Part shown: piece after piece, positions 1-8,981 of the stretch | Layout of the letters: the number at the start of each line of letters is the position of its first letter | How positions within the stretch are numbered: position 1 is the stretch's first letter | Source of the DNA: Deltaproteobacteria bacterium HGW-Deltaproteobacteria-13 | Lineage (GTDB): Bacteria; Desulfobacterota; Syntrophia; Syntrophales; Smithellaceae | DNA: 64,000 nt | Assembly (NCBI GenBank): GCA_002840555.1 | Contig: PHBJ01000012.1 | Coordinates: 62,001-126,000, forward strand | Reading direction: 5' to 3' | The notes under the pieces: generated by a model | Seen by the model: only the letters and a program-made list of their open reading frames with translations | Told to the model about the DNA's origin: nothing | Databases searched by the model: none | Program-made: the position numbers and the translations under genes

Positions 1-1
1 G

Positions 2-2749
2 AAGGAATCGGCAATCGATGAGTTGAAAGTGAAGCTTTTGGAAAATGAAGAGTTGATTGCCAAAAGCCAGCATGAGCTTTACGAAATCAAAAACACGATC
101 AGCATTAAAGAGAAAAGCATTGAATTCGCCCGCGTGCAAATCATTGACACAACGGAGCGCAAGCAAAAAGATATGGCGGAAATTCAAATGCTGCAGACCA
201 GGAAAGACGATCTAACCGCCGAAATTGACAATCTGCAAAAGAACGCCGCCGAAGCCGAAAGCAAAATTGCCGCTCTGAAAACGGAGCATGAAGAAGGTCG
301 GCAAAAAGTCGAGCAGCTTATCAATGCCAACAAAGAAGTCATCAATCAACTGGAAGAAAAGAAGATTTTATATATTGATATCGTGACGGAGAAAGCCAAG
401 TTCAAAAATATGGTTTCCAGCCTGAGCAAAAATATTGAGGATTTAATAAAACGCGAAGAAAGAGAAACGCGGGAACTCGACGAAGATAAAAAGATGTTTG
501 CTGATCTGGCAGGCAAGCTTTCGCTGGTCATTGAAGAATTAAAGCAGGATGAAGCACAAATCGTTAAACTGGAAGAAAGGAAAGCGGCCGCTTCCGCCGA
601 ACTGGAGCGGTCTAAATCGGATTTGCAGTTAAACGAGGAAGATGTCGCAAAAATCAGGGAAGACACCAGCGTCAAATCTTCCCGGCTGGTGTCTCTCAAA
701 GAATTTCAGGACGCCTATAAGTGGTGCAATGAAGGCGTCAAGACCATCATCGAAGATAAGGAACACAGCGATAAATTTTACGGAGTCGTCGCCGATCATA
801 TCAGCGTGCCCCGCGAATATGAAGCCGCCGTGGAAGCGGTTTTGGGAGAGAAATTGCAGTATGTCGTGGTGAAGAGTCAGGAAGACGGCGTGCACGCGAT
901 TGATCATTTGAAAAACTATCAGTTGGGCAGAGGCAGTTTTGTTTCGGTCGATTTGAGAAACCACAACGCGAAAACTTATAGCGATGAGCATCTCAATGAG
1001 GCGGAGCTTTTATTGGAGAAAGTCAAGGTCCATGAAGATTACAAACAAATTATTGATTGCCTCCTGGGCGATGTTCTGCTGATTCCGACCATTGAAAACG
1101 GAATTTCTCTGTGGAAGAAAAATGGTTTTAAAGGAACTTTCGTCACGCCGGATGGCGATATCATCAGTCCGCATGGCGTATTAACCGGCGGCAGCGGGTC
1201 GGCGGTGGAAAAAAGTCTTCTGGCGACCAAAAGAGAAATCGGCGAACTGGAAATCGACGTAGCGGCATTGGCTGCGGATCTGGAAGTAAAAACAAATCAG
1301 AAAAACAATCTTGTTTCCACGATTGCCCGCTGGGAAGAAGACCTCAGCCAGGCCAAGACGGATATTCACTCGCTGGAAATTGCCATCAACGGCAGAAAAA
1401 AGGATCACGAGCGGTTTGAAGCCGAGACCAACAGGCTGAAACAGAGAATTACCGTTTTGGAATTTAACCGGCAAAACCTTAACGCGGAAAAAACCGAAGC
1501 TGAAGAGAAGTCGAAAAAATTCAACGCCGATATCTTACTGAAGGATGAAGAGGAAAAACAAATCAATGAAGTCATTTCCGTCTTTAACCGGCAGCGGGAA
1601 CAATCCCGGGCGGAAATCGACCAGCAGGAGCGTTATTTAACGGGTAAGAAAATAGAGATGGCTTCTCTGGAAGAGAAAAAGGAAGCCGATCTGCGGACCG
1701 TCTCCCGTCTGCAAAATGATATCAGCTCCATAGCCGGTGAAAATGAAAGTAAGAGCGAAGAAATTGTTTCCTGCGAGAAGCAGATTGTGGAATTGACTCA
1801 AACAATAGAGAACGAGCAGGCGTTGCTCAAAGATCTTTATCAGGGATTTGCGGCGCAGGAAGCGCTTCTGGCCGAAAAGAAGGCGGGACAAAATCGTGAA
1901 GACGCGGAACTGAAAACAAAAGAAAATGAAATCAGGGAAGTGAAAAAGACGCTTGATGAATTGCGCCGGCAGATCAATGAAATGGAAATGCAGTGCAGGG
2001 AAGTGGCCTTAAACAGCGAAAATCTGAAAAAAGTAATTGCCGAGAAACACGATGTTGATCTGGCCGTTATGGCTCAGGGATTTGAAAAGATTGAAGAAGA
2101 AAAACTCGCCGGACTTATCGCCTTATTGGAAAAAAATAAGCAAATCATAGACGATTTCGGCGAGGTGAATCTGCTCGCTCTGAATGAATATGAAGAGCTC
2201 GATAAACGCTACAGCTTCCTTTCAACGCAGGTGGCCGATCTGAGTTCTTCTCTCAATGTTCTGCAACGGACGATTACGCGCATTAATAAAATTTCCCGCG
2301 CCAGATTTGCCGAAACCTTTGAGGCGGTGAATGCCTGCTTCAAAGAAGTCTTCACACAGATTTTCCCGGGAGGCCGCGGAGAACTGCTGCTGACTGATGA
2401 AAATGATCTGCTGGAAACAGGGGTGGACATCGATATCCAGGTCCCCGGCAAAAGGAGGCAAAATGTTAATTTGCTTTCCGGCGGTGAAAAATCGCTGGTG
2501 GCTGTCGCTCTGATTTTTGCCATTTTAAAGTATCGTCCATCGCCGTTCTTGATTTTAGACGAAGTTGACGCCGCTTTGGATGACGCCAACACCAATCTCT
2601 TTAACCGGTTGATTAAGGATGTTGCCAACCATTCTCAGGTTGTCATGATTACGCATAACAAGAGCACCATGGAAGTTGCCGACACGCTCTTTGGCGTGAC
2701 CATGCAAAAACAGGGAATATCGACGCTGGTTTCCGTCAATCTGAACTGA
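2..2749 (+). CDS. smc: Chromosome partition protein SMC (5'-truncated by window edge)
   Basis: This is the C-terminal three quarters of an SMC ATPase, which compacts and segregates chromosomes as a ring with ScpA/ScpB. The frame is open back to the first base, and about 915 of the usual ~1,150-1,200 residues are visible, so the N-terminal Walker A head lies outside the window. Counting from the TTG at 23, a coiled coil fills residues 1-230. The hinge lies at about 240-395 and ends near HGVLTGGSGS. A second coiled coil follows. The C-terminal head carries the ABC signature LSGGEKS (about 817) and Walker B FLILDEVDAALDD. The TTG at 23 is not a real start. ftsY follows about 200 bp downstream on the same strand. 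The identification is secure. Confidence 0.97.
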   Translation, partial: KESAIDELKVKLLENEELIAKSQHELYEIKNTISIKEKSIEFARVQIIDTTERKQKDMAEIQMLQTRKDDLTAEIDNLQKNAAEAESKIAALKTEHEEGRQKVEQLINANKEVINQLEEKKILYIDIVTEKAKFKNMVSSLSKNIEDLIKREERETRELDEDKKMFADLAGKLSLVIEELKQDEAQIVKLEERKAAASAELERSKSDLQLNEEDVAKIREDTSVKSSRLVSLKEFQDAYKWCNEGVKTIIEDKEHSDKFYGVVADHISVPREYEAAVEAVLGEKLQYVVVKSQEDGVHAIDHLKNYQLGRGSFVSVDLRNHNAKTYSDEHLNEAELLLEKVKVHEDYKQIIDCLLGDVLLIPTIENGISLWKKNGFKGTFVTPDGDIISPHGVLTGGSGSAVEKSLLATKREIGELEIDVAALAADLEVKTNQKNNLVSTIARWEEDLSQAKTDIHSLEIAINGRKKDHERFEAETNRLKQRITVLEFNRQNLNAEKTEAEEKSKKFNADILLKDEEEKQINEVISVFNRQREQSRAEIDQQERYLTGKKIEMASLEEKKEADLRTVSRLQNDISSIAGENESKSEEIVSCEKQIVELTQTIENEQALLKDLYQGFAAQEALLAEKKAGQNREDAELKTKENEIREVKKTLDELRRQINEMEMQCREVALNSENLKKVIAEKHDVDLAVMAQGFEKIEEEKLAGLIALLEKNKQIIDDFGEVNLLALNEYEELDKRYSFLSTQVADLSSSLNVLQRTITRINKISRARFAETFEAVNACFKEVFTQIFPGGRGELLLTDENDLLETGVDIDIQVPGKRRQNVNLLSGGEKSLVAVALIFAILKYRPSPFLILDEVDAALDDANTNLFNRLIKDVANHSQVVMITHNKSTMEVADTLFGVTMQKQGISTLVSVNLN

Positions 2750-2778
2750 TACCATTCCTAAATTAAAGCGATCTCTGT

Positions 2779-2804
2779 CGGTCCCGATTCATCGGGATGA
2801 CCGG
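2779..2804 (+). terminator. Hairpin downstream of smc
   Basis: CCCGAT (2783-2788) pairs with ATCGGG (2791-2796), and flanking CGGT/ACCG extends the stem. A short T-containing stretch follows. It could terminate smc transcription, but the U-tract is poor and the loop is very short. The DNA after it (about 2805-2880) vaguely resembles the dispersed element seen at 22174 and 28768. Confidence 0.35.
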
Positions 2805-2952
2805 CTTTTGCAGCGTATGCGTCATACACCTCATCGCCTCAGGCCTCGCCGTCCCGATATCCTCTTTGATGTGGAAATGGCATAATAGAGAGCTTTACTT
2901 CTTTATAAAAAGTAGCTATTAACTAATCATCACGCAGGAAAGGTGTTGTTCT

Positions 2953-3873
2953 ATGGGAAAGATAAGTTTTTTTGAAAAATTAAAAACGGGCTTAAGCAAA
3001 ACGCGAAATGCTCTGACGAAGAATCTGGACAATCTTATTTTTGGCAAAAGGGTCATCGATCAGGAGCTTTTTGACGAACTTGAGGAGCTTCTTATTCTGG
3101 CGGATATGGGCCCCCAGTTTACCTACGATTTAATTGATGATGTCAAGCAGCGCGTCAGCCGCAATGAACTGAAAGATGCCAACGAAATAAAAAAGGTTTT
3201 ACAGGAGCGGATGGATGCTATTTTACGAAAGATGGAAAAGCCTCTGACCATTCCCAAAGGAAAACCTTTTATTATCATGGCGATCGGGGTCAATGGCAGC
3301 GGCAAGACGACCACCATCGGCAAACTGGCCAATTTATTGAAAAGCAACGGTCATGAGGTTATGCTGGTCGCCGCCGATACTTTCCGGGCGGCGGCGGTCG
3401 AACAGCTGGAAGTGTGGGGTTCACGCGTCGGCGCGCAGGTTGTTAAGCATAAAACGAATGCCGATCCGGCGGCGGTTGTCTTTGATGCCATGACAAAAAT
3501 TAAAGCCGGTTATTCGGGCGTTGTTATCGTGGATACGGCAGGCCGTCTGCATACCCGGATAAATTTGATGGAAGAGTTAAAGAAGATAAAGAGAATTATC
3601 GACAAGGAAGCGCCCGGCGTTTCGCCGGAGATATTACTGGTTCTGGACGCGACAACCGGCCAGAATGCCGTTATTCAGGCGAAGATATTTAAAGAAGAAA
3701 TCGGAGCGACCGGTATTGTTCTGACGAAGCTCGATGGAACCTCCAAGGGCGGTGTAGTGATCCGGATTGTCAGTGAGCTGGCTCTTCCGGTTCAATATGT
3801 CGGCGTCGGTGAAGGGGTGGATGATTTGCGGGTTTTCGACAGCAGTAATTTCACCCGGGCGCTTTTAGATTAA
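2953..3873 (+). CDS. ftsY: Signal recognition particle receptor FtsY
   Basis: FtsY is the membrane-associated GTPase that receives SRP-ribosome complexes for co-translational insertion. The 306 residues are essentially the NG domain: an N-domain helical bundle (1-95), then the P-loop GVNGSGKTTT near residue 112. DTFRAAA, the DTAGR motif and TKLDG (G4) follow. The long acidic A domain of E. coli FtsY is absent, as in many non-enteric bacteria. AGGAAAGGTG precedes the ATG. It lies after smc, a common smc-ftsY arrangement. Confidence 0.97.
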   Translation: MGKISFFEKLKTGLSKTRNALTKNLDNLIFGKRVIDQELFDELEELLILADMGPQFTYDLIDDVKQRVSRNELKDANEIKKVLQERMDAILRKMEKPLTIPKGKPFIIMAIGVNGSGKTTTIGKLANLLKSNGHEVMLVAADTFRAAAVEQLEVWGSRVGAQVVKHKTNADPAAVVFDAMTKIKAGYSGVVIVDTAGRLHTRINLMEELKKIKRIIDKEAPGVSPEILLVLDATTGQNAVIQAKIFKEEIGATGIVLTKLDGTSKGGVVIRIVSELALPVQYVGVGEGVDDLRVFDSSNFTRALLD

Positions 3874-3899
3874 CCATTACGAAATTTCGGCAAAATATT

Positions 3900-4544
3900 A
3901 TGAGTAAACTCTTTGCCATCGGAGATATTCACGGTTGTTTGGATAAGCTCGAAGAGCTGATGCCCAAGATTGGCATTGATCCTCTCCATGATACATTAAT
4001 CTTTATCGGCGATTATATTGATCGCGGTGGATTCTCCAGAGAAGTTGTAGATTACGTCATCCGGTTGCAAAGCCAATATAAAAAGGTCATCTGCCTCCGC
4101 GGTAATCATGAGGACGTATTTGCGCGTTATCTGGAAGGTGTGGATGAGGATGTGCATTTGAATATCGGCGGCATAAGCACCCTTCATTCCTATAAAATAT
4201 CACCTGCGGATGATATTAAAAAAAGAAACAGTAAAATTCCCGCAAAGCACCGCCTGTTTTTCGAATCGCTTTTACCGTATTATGAAACGGATGATTATAT
4301 ATTTGTTCACGCCGGCCTGAGACCGGGATTGCCGCTTAAAGAACAGGCCATGCATGATATGTTATGGATACGGCACGAGTTTATGAATTCGGAGAAGGAT
4401 TTCGGCAAAGTCGTTGTTTTTGGCCATACCCCTTTGTTTTCCCCTTTAATTAAGAAAAATATGATAGGTATAGATACTGGCGCGGTTTACGGCGGGAATC
4501 TGACCTGCGTGGAACTGCCCAAAATAAATATTTATCAGGCGTGA
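3900..4544 (+). CDS. PPP-family metallophosphatase (Ser/Thr phosphatase or Ap4A hydrolase type)
   Basis: The protein has every metal-binding block of the PPP phosphoesterase family: GDIHGC near residue 8, GDYIDRG near 40, RGNHE near 66, VHAGLRPG near 140 and FGHTP near 179. These ligands hold the two metals of the active site. At 214 residues it matches small bacterial enzymes such as PrpA/PrpE-like protein phosphatases and symmetrical diadenosine tetraphosphatases; the substrate cannot be decided from sequence. It starts 26 bp after ftsY and its stop nearly touches ftcD, so it is probably co-transcribed with both. Confidence 0.85.
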   Translation: MSKLFAIGDIHGCLDKLEELMPKIGIDPLHDTLIFIGDYIDRGGFSREVVDYVIRLQSQYKKVICLRGNHEDVFARYLEGVDEDVHLNIGGISTLHSYKISPADDIKKRNSKIPAKHRLFFESLLPYYETDDYIFVHAGLRPGLPLKEQAMHDMLWIRHEFMNSEKDFGKVVVFGHTPLFSPLIKKNMIGIDTGAVYGGNLTCVELPKINIYQA

Positions 4545-4546
4545 AT

Positions 4547-5449
4547 ATGAAAATTATCGAATGTGTGCCGAATTTCAGCGAAGGACGCGATTCCAGGAAA
4601 ATCGCGGCGATTGCCCGGGTTTTTAAATCATTTCCCGGTGTGCGACTGGTCGATTTCAGCGGTGACGCCGATCATAACCGAAGCGTTTTTACTTTTCTGG
4701 GTAAACCGGAAGATGTCCTGGAAGCGGCGCTTGCCGCCAGCGGCAAAGCCCTGGAGCTAATCGATATGCGTGAACAAGCGGGAGTGCATCCGCGTCTGGG
4801 CGCTGTTGATGTCGTGCCATTTATTCCGCTGGGCAAAACGAAAATGCAAGACGCTGTTGATTTAGCGCATACTTTCGGACGTGAGTTATATGAGCGCTTC
4901 GGTGTCCCGGTATATTTCTACGGCCATGCGGCACTGGTGCCCGGGAGAAAAGAACTGGCCGATGTCCGTCACGGCGGCTATGAAGCGCTGCAAAGTAAAA
5001 TGATCAATCCCGGTGATGCTCCCGATGTGGGCAAACCGGAATTTAATGCGCGGACAGGCGCGACTGTTGTGGGCGCGCGCGTGCCGCTGGTTGCTTATAA
5101 CATAAATTTGATTTCCGATGATTTACGTTTGGCAAGAAATATTGCTTCACAAATCAGGGAGAAAAACGGCGGACTGCAGCATGTCCGGGCAATCGGTGTC
5201 ATCCTGAAAAGCCGCGGCATCGCGCAGATTTCCATGAACCTGACCAATTGCAAGGAAACACCTTTTAAAATTATTTATGATCAGGTGGAGCGGCTGGCGG
5301 CCGAGCGCGGCGTTGAAATACTGGAGTCCGAGTTAATCGGCCTGGTGCCGAAGTGTGCCTTTGCCGGTACGAAACCTGAATATCTGAAGCTGAAGGGTTT
5401 TGACAAAGACCGCCTGCTGGAAACGCATTTGAAAACTTTAACCGATTAA
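4547..5449 (+). CDS. ftcD: Glutamate formimidoyltransferase
   Basis: This enzyme transfers the formimino group between formiminoglutamate and tetrahydrofolate in histidine degradation and one-carbon metabolism. The N-terminus MKIIECVPNFSEGRD is the family hallmark. The approximately 300 residues cover the N and C formiminotransferase subdomains, while the cyclodeaminase domain of animal FTCD is absent. A GTG at 4541 overlaps the previous stop. I prefer the ATG at 4547 because it gives the canonical N-terminus and has an AGG about 7 nt upstream. No other histidine-utilisation gene is visible, so a folate one-carbon role is possible. Confidence 0.93.
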   Translation: MKIIECVPNFSEGRDSRKIAAIARVFKSFPGVRLVDFSGDADHNRSVFTFLGKPEDVLEAALAASGKALELIDMREQAGVHPRLGAVDVVPFIPLGKTKMQDAVDLAHTFGRELYERFGVPVYFYGHAALVPGRKELADVRHGGYEALQSKMINPGDAPDVGKPEFNARTGATVVGARVPLVAYNINLISDDLRLARNIASQIREKNGGLQHVRAIGVILKSRGIAQISMNLTNCKETPFKIIYDQVERLAAERGVEILESELIGLVPKCAFAGTKPEYLKLKGFDKDRLLETHLKTLTD

Positions 5450-5453
5450 TATT

Positions 5454-5771
5454 TTATTTATTTTTCTTCGCTTCTTTTTTCCCGGCTTTGGCCATTGCTT
5501 TGATCAGTTTTTTATCGGTCTTTTCGGCCGGTTCAAGTCTTACGGAGGGTAATGCCGGCGTCAGGGAATCGGGAGCCGCTCCGGTTGATGAATCTGCCGG
5601 GAGTTCGCTGTCTTTCTGCGATGGCATTTTTTCCACGCGGCGCTGCCGGACTTTTTTGACGATAGCCTCCGCCGTCATCTTGCCGAACTGTCCGATAAAA
5701 CCGGCAATGAGAACCAGAACGATCCATTTAAGAACAGACCATGTGCCGATGTATTCCAGAAAATCCGTCAT
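5454..5771 (-). CDS. Small single-pass membrane protein, function unknown
   Basis: The 105-residue protein has one hydrophobic helix (about 12-30, KWIVLVLIAGFIGQFG), a basic stretch (KKVRQRRVEK), a Ser/Pro/Ala-rich middle and a very Lys-rich end. This suggests an N-out anchor with a cytoplasmic basic tail. I do not recognise a family. It starts 10 bp after the HAD phosphatase stop on the same strand, so it is likely the last gene of the leftward cluster, tail-to-tail with ftcD. Confidence 0.6.
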   Translation of the reverse strand: MTDFLEYIGTWSVLKWIVLVLIAGFIGQFGKMTAEAIVKKVRQRRVEKMPSQKDSELPADSSTGAAPDSLTPALPSVRLEPAEKTDKKLIKAMAKAGKKEAKKNK

Positions 5772-5781
5772 TTTTTAAACC

Positions 5782-6396
5782 CTAATTTAATTGCATAAGC
5801 TCCCGGGGATTGTCAAAAAGAAAATCCGGTCCGGCGGCGGCCATTTTTTCTTTGCTGTGCCAGCCCCAGGTCACGCCCACCGTTTTGACTCCGGCCTGTT
5901 TTCCTTCCTTGATGTCGCCGGTTGTATCGCCGATGTAATAAATATCCTGAAGGGCAACCTGAAATTTATTCGCGGCGTAAAGTATTTTCTCTTTCTTGCT
6001 GAACATAAAATCGGAGCCCAGAATTTCCTTGAAATATCCGTCGTAGTTAAAAATATCCAGCGCTTCTTTAATGGAGGCGCAATCATTGGAGGAAACAACG
6101 ATGAGGCAGTGGTTCTTGTGCAATGCTTCTAAAACCGGCGCGATTCCGGGAAAAGGTTTCATATCCCTGATTTTTACCTGCGCGAGAATGTCTTCGGCGG
6201 CTTTCATAAAAACATCCAGATCGATGCCTTTATTTTTCAGAGATTCATAAAAATTATCTTCAAAGAGTTCCAGAAATTCTTCCCTCGTTTGTACGATGGG
6301 TTGATTTATTTTTTGAAGATTGTCCTTGACGGTTTTTTCATAAACAGCCAGAGAGTCGACAATAACACCGTCAAAATCAAAAAGAAACAACTTCAT
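5782..6396 (-). CDS. HAD-superfamily hydrolase, phosphoglycolate phosphatase-like
   Basis: A 204-residue HAD phosphatase with motif I FDFDGVIVDS at the N-terminus, motif II VVSSND near 100 and motif IV YIGDTTGDIKEGKQAG near 155. The helical cap between motifs I and II makes it subclass IA, like Gph and PpaX. It overlaps the end of mtnA by 4 nt, so the two are translationally coupled. A role in clearing a phosphorylated sugar is plausible, but the substrate is not determined. Confidence 0.85.
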   Translation of the reverse strand: MKLFLFDFDGVIVDSLAVYEKTVKDNLQKINQPIVQTREEFLELFEDNFYESLKNKGIDLDVFMKAAEDILAQVKIRDMKPFPGIAPVLEALHKNHCLIVVSSNDCASIKEALDIFNYDGYFKEILGSDFMFSKKEKILYAANKFQVALQDIYYIGDTTGDIKEGKQAGVKTVGVTWGWHSKEKMAAAGPDFLFDNPRELMQLN

Positions 6397-7442
6397 GAAC
6401 GTTTTTCCCCTTTAACCGCGCGGGCAATGGATACGCCAAACGGTTTTTGAAGGACCCCTTTTTCCGTAATGATTGCCGTGATGAATCGAGCCGGTGTCAC
6501 GTCAAATGCCGGATTATAAACTTTTGTTCCCGCGGGCGCGCTGCGGACTCCCTTAAAATGAGTCACCTCTTCGCTTTTTCTTTCTTCAATAGGAATGCTC
6601 TTGCCTGTTTTCAAAGAAACATCAATGGTCGAAAGCGGTGCGGCTATGTAAAGCGGAACGCCGTGCGCCCTGGCTAAAACCGACAGAGAGTAGGTGCCGA
6701 TCTTGTTGGCCGTGTCGCCGTTTGCGGCTATCCTGTCCGCGCCCACGATAATCTTATTAATCTTTCCCTGCTGCATGAGGAATCCCGCCATATTATCCGT
6801 AATCAGGGTGAAGGGGATTTTTTCTTTTTTCAATTCCCAGGCGGTAAGCCGCGCTCCCTGCAGGACAGGCCTTGTCTCGTCCACGTAAACATGCAGTTTT
6901 TTGCCCTGCCCGACGGCCGCGCGAAGGACACCCAGCGCCGTACCGTATCCGGCTGTTGCCAGGGCGCCCGCGTTGCAGTGCGTCAGAACATGATCGCCAT
7001 CGGCAAAAAGCGGGCTGCCATACTTTCCCATTTGCCGGTTGATTTCTATGTCTTCCGAGCAAATCATCTTCGCTTCATGGAGGAGTTGCCTGACAAGATG
7101 CTGCTGATTTGCTCCACGGGTCCGGTCGACCACTTTTTTCATGCGTTCAAGAGCCCAGAAGAGATTCCGCGCCGTGGGCCTGGACATCGCAATTTCGCCG
7201 CAGATGGTGAAAAATTTATGCCGGAATTTCTCCGGCTGTAAAGAGGGAAGGCGCAGTGCTCCCAGCGCCGCGCCCATCGCGGCGGCCACGCCTATCGCCG
7301 GTGCGCCGCGCACGGTTAAATCTTTGATGCAGGAAATGACTTCTTGATAGGATTTGCAGGTCACGTATCTTTCGGCAAGCGGCAGAGCGTTCTGGTCGAT
7401 TAAAACGACGGCATTGTTTTTCCAGAAAATTGTTTTAATCAT
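6393..7442 (-). CDS. mtnA: S-methyl-5-thioribose-1-phosphate isomerase
   Basis: MtnA isomerises methylthioribose-1-phosphate to methylthioribulose-1-phosphate in methionine salvage. The protein carries RGAPAIGVAAAMG, HCNAGALATAGYGTALGV with the catalytic Cys, and VGADRIAANGDTANKIGTY with the catalytic Asp. The open frame extends to 7466, but the ATG at 7442 is preceded by GGAG 7 nt upstream and gives MIKTIFWKN, the usual N-terminus (349 residues). No other mtn gene is nearby. In some bacteria the paralogue acts on ribose-1,5-bisphosphate-like substrates, so the exact substrate is a family inference. Confidence 0.93.
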   Translation of the reverse strand: MIKTIFWKNNAVVLIDQNALPLAERYVTCKSYQEVISCIKDLTVRGAPAIGVAAAMGAALGALRLPSLQPEKFRHKFFTICGEIAMSRPTARNLFWALERMKKVVDRTRGANQQHLVRQLLHEAKMICSEDIEINRQMGKYGSPLFADGDHVLTHCNAGALATAGYGTALGVLRAAVGQGKKLHVYVDETRPVLQGARLTAWELKKEKIPFTLITDNMAGFLMQQGKINKIIVGADRIAANGDTANKIGTYSLSVLARAHGVPLYIAAPLSTIDVSLKTGKSIPIEERKSEEVTHFKGVRSAPAGTKVYNPAFDVTPARFITAIITEKGVLQKPFGVSIARAVKGEKRS

Positions 7443-7518
7443 TGTGAAACTCCAGTTCCGAAGCAAAGTGTAGCCGAATGGGCAAGTTGAACAATCCCGC
7501 GCAGCGGAAGGGGCTGTA

Positions 7519-7538
7519 TTCCGAAGCCTGCTTCGGAA
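7519..7538 (-). terminator. Perfect 9-bp hairpin between gatB and mtnA
   Basis: TTCCGAAGC (7519-7527) and GCTTCGGAA (7530-7538) form a perfect stem around a 2-base loop in the 108-bp gatB-mtnA spacer. No U-run follows on either strand. It is therefore more likely a processing or stability hairpin, or a small repeat, than an intrinsic terminator. Confidence 0.4.
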
Positions 7539-7550
7539 ACATACCCGTTA

Positions 7551-8981
7551 TTATCCGGCAAGCATTTTTTTAAGAAGGTCGTTGACGAGCTGCGGGTTCG
7601 CTTTTCCCTTAGTCGCCTTCATGACCTGGCCGACAAAGAAGCCGAAAAGCTTTTCCTTGCCGCCGCGATAATCCGCAAGCTGTCCCGGATTGGCTTCAAT
7701 GATAGAGGTGATTGATTTAATCAACTCGCCTTCATCCGTGATTTGCACCAGGCCTTTTTCTTCGATAATCGTCTGCGGCGATTTGCCGGTTTTATACATG
7801 TCTTCAACGATTTCTTTGGCCATTTTCCCGCTGATGGTTCCTTCTTCAATCAGCCGGATCATATCAGCCAGAGATTTCGCCGTAATGGGACATTCACGGA
7901 TGCTTTTCTTTTCTTCGTTGAGAAAGCGCATCACATCTCCCATGATCCAGTTGCTGGCTGCTTTCGGCTGGGAACAGAGCTTCACCACCTCTTCATAATA
8001 ATTAGCCAGCGCCTTATCGGCGGTCAGCACGCCCGCGTCGTAGGCGGGAATCTGGTAATCGTTGACAAATCTTTCCCGTTTGGCCAACGGCAATTCGGGA
8101 AGATCTTTTTTGATTTTTTCCACCCAAGCGTCATCAACCAGAATAGGAACCAAATCGGGATCGGGGAAATAACGGTAATCATGGGCTTCTTCCTTGCTGC
8201 GCATGGAATTGGTCGCACCCTGAGCGTCATCCCACAGGCGTGTTTCCTGAATGACCGTTTCGCCGTTTTCCACAAGGTATTGCTGACGTTTAATTTCATA
8301 TTCGAGCGCGCGCTGCACATTACGGAAGGAATTCATGTTTTTCAATTCCGTCCTCGTGCCGAATTCTTTCTGGCCCATCGGCCTGATGGAAACATTGGCG
8401 TCGCAGCGGAAAGATCCTTCCTCCATATTCCCGTCGCAAATTTCCAGATAAACCAGGATTTCATGCAGGCGCCTGAGATAGTCGGCCGCTTCGTCGGACG
8501 ATCGCATATCCGGTTCACTGACAATTTCAATCAAAGGAACACCGGTGCGGTTCAGGTCAACGTAACTTGCCGGGTTGTGCTCATCGTGCATCAGTTTGCC
8601 GGCGTCTTCCTCCATGTGAATTCGGGTGATGCCTATTTTTTTCTGCTCTCCGTTAACGTCCAGCGAAATATGGCCATGCTCCGCGAGCGGATAGGCGTAT
8701 TGGGATATCTGATAACCCTTGGGTAAGTCGGGGTAAAAATAATTTTTACGGGCAAACTCGCATGATTTGTTGATTTCACAATTCGTCGCCAGCGCCATCT
8801 TCATGGCGAATTCCACGACTTTTTTATTTAACACCGGCAAAACGCCGGGCATGCCTATGCAAACAGGGCAGGTATGGCTGTTGGGCGCTCCGCCGAATTT
8901 GGTGGAGCAGCCGCAAAAGATTTTTGTTTCCGTTAACATTTGGGCGTGAACTTCCAGCCCGATGACTATTTCGAACTCCAT
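7551..8981 (-). CDS. gatB: Asp/Glu-tRNA(Asn/Gln) amidotransferase subunit B
   Basis: GatB phosphorylates and amidates misacylated Glu-tRNA(Gln) or Asp-tRNA(Asn), using ammonia channelled from GatA. The 476 residues begin [15 protein letters not shown]. They include [15 protein letters not shown] with the zinc-site cysteines, the catalytic core ([16 protein letters not shown]), a helical domain and the C-terminal YqeY-like tail ([13 protein letters not shown]). Its ATG shares one base with the gatA stop (TAATG), so it is translationally coupled. AGGAGG lies about 11 nt upstream inside gatA. Confidence 0.98.
   Translation of the reverse strand: MEFEIVIGLEVHAQMLTETKIFCGCSTKFGGAPNSHTCPVCIGMPGVLPVLNKKVVEFAMKMALATNCEINKSCEFARKNYFYPDLPKGYQISQYAYPLAEHGHISLDVNGEQKKIGITRIHMEEDAGKLMHDEHNPASYVDLNRTGVPLIEIVSEPDMRSSDEAADYLRRLHEILVYLEICDGNMEEGSFRCDANVSIRPMGQKEFGTRTELKNMNSFRNVQRALEYEIKRQQYLVENGETVIQETRLWDDAQGATNSMRSKEEAHDYRYFPDPDLVPILVDDAWVEKIKKDLPELPLAKRERFVNDYQIPAYDAGVLTADKALANYYEEVVKLCSQPKAASNWIMGDVMRFLNEEKKSIRECPITAKSLADMIRLIEEGTISGKMAKEIVEDMYKTGKSPQTIIEEKGLVQITDEGELIKSITSIIEANPGQLADYRGGKEKLFGFFVGQVMKATKGKANPQLVNDLLKKMLAG

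Noticed and set aside
7743-8726. A 327-codon open frame on the plus strand opposite gatB
   Set aside because: It is the mirror of a strongly conserved gene, has no recognisable domain and no ribosome site, and is Phe/His/Arg-biased as expected for an antisense frame.
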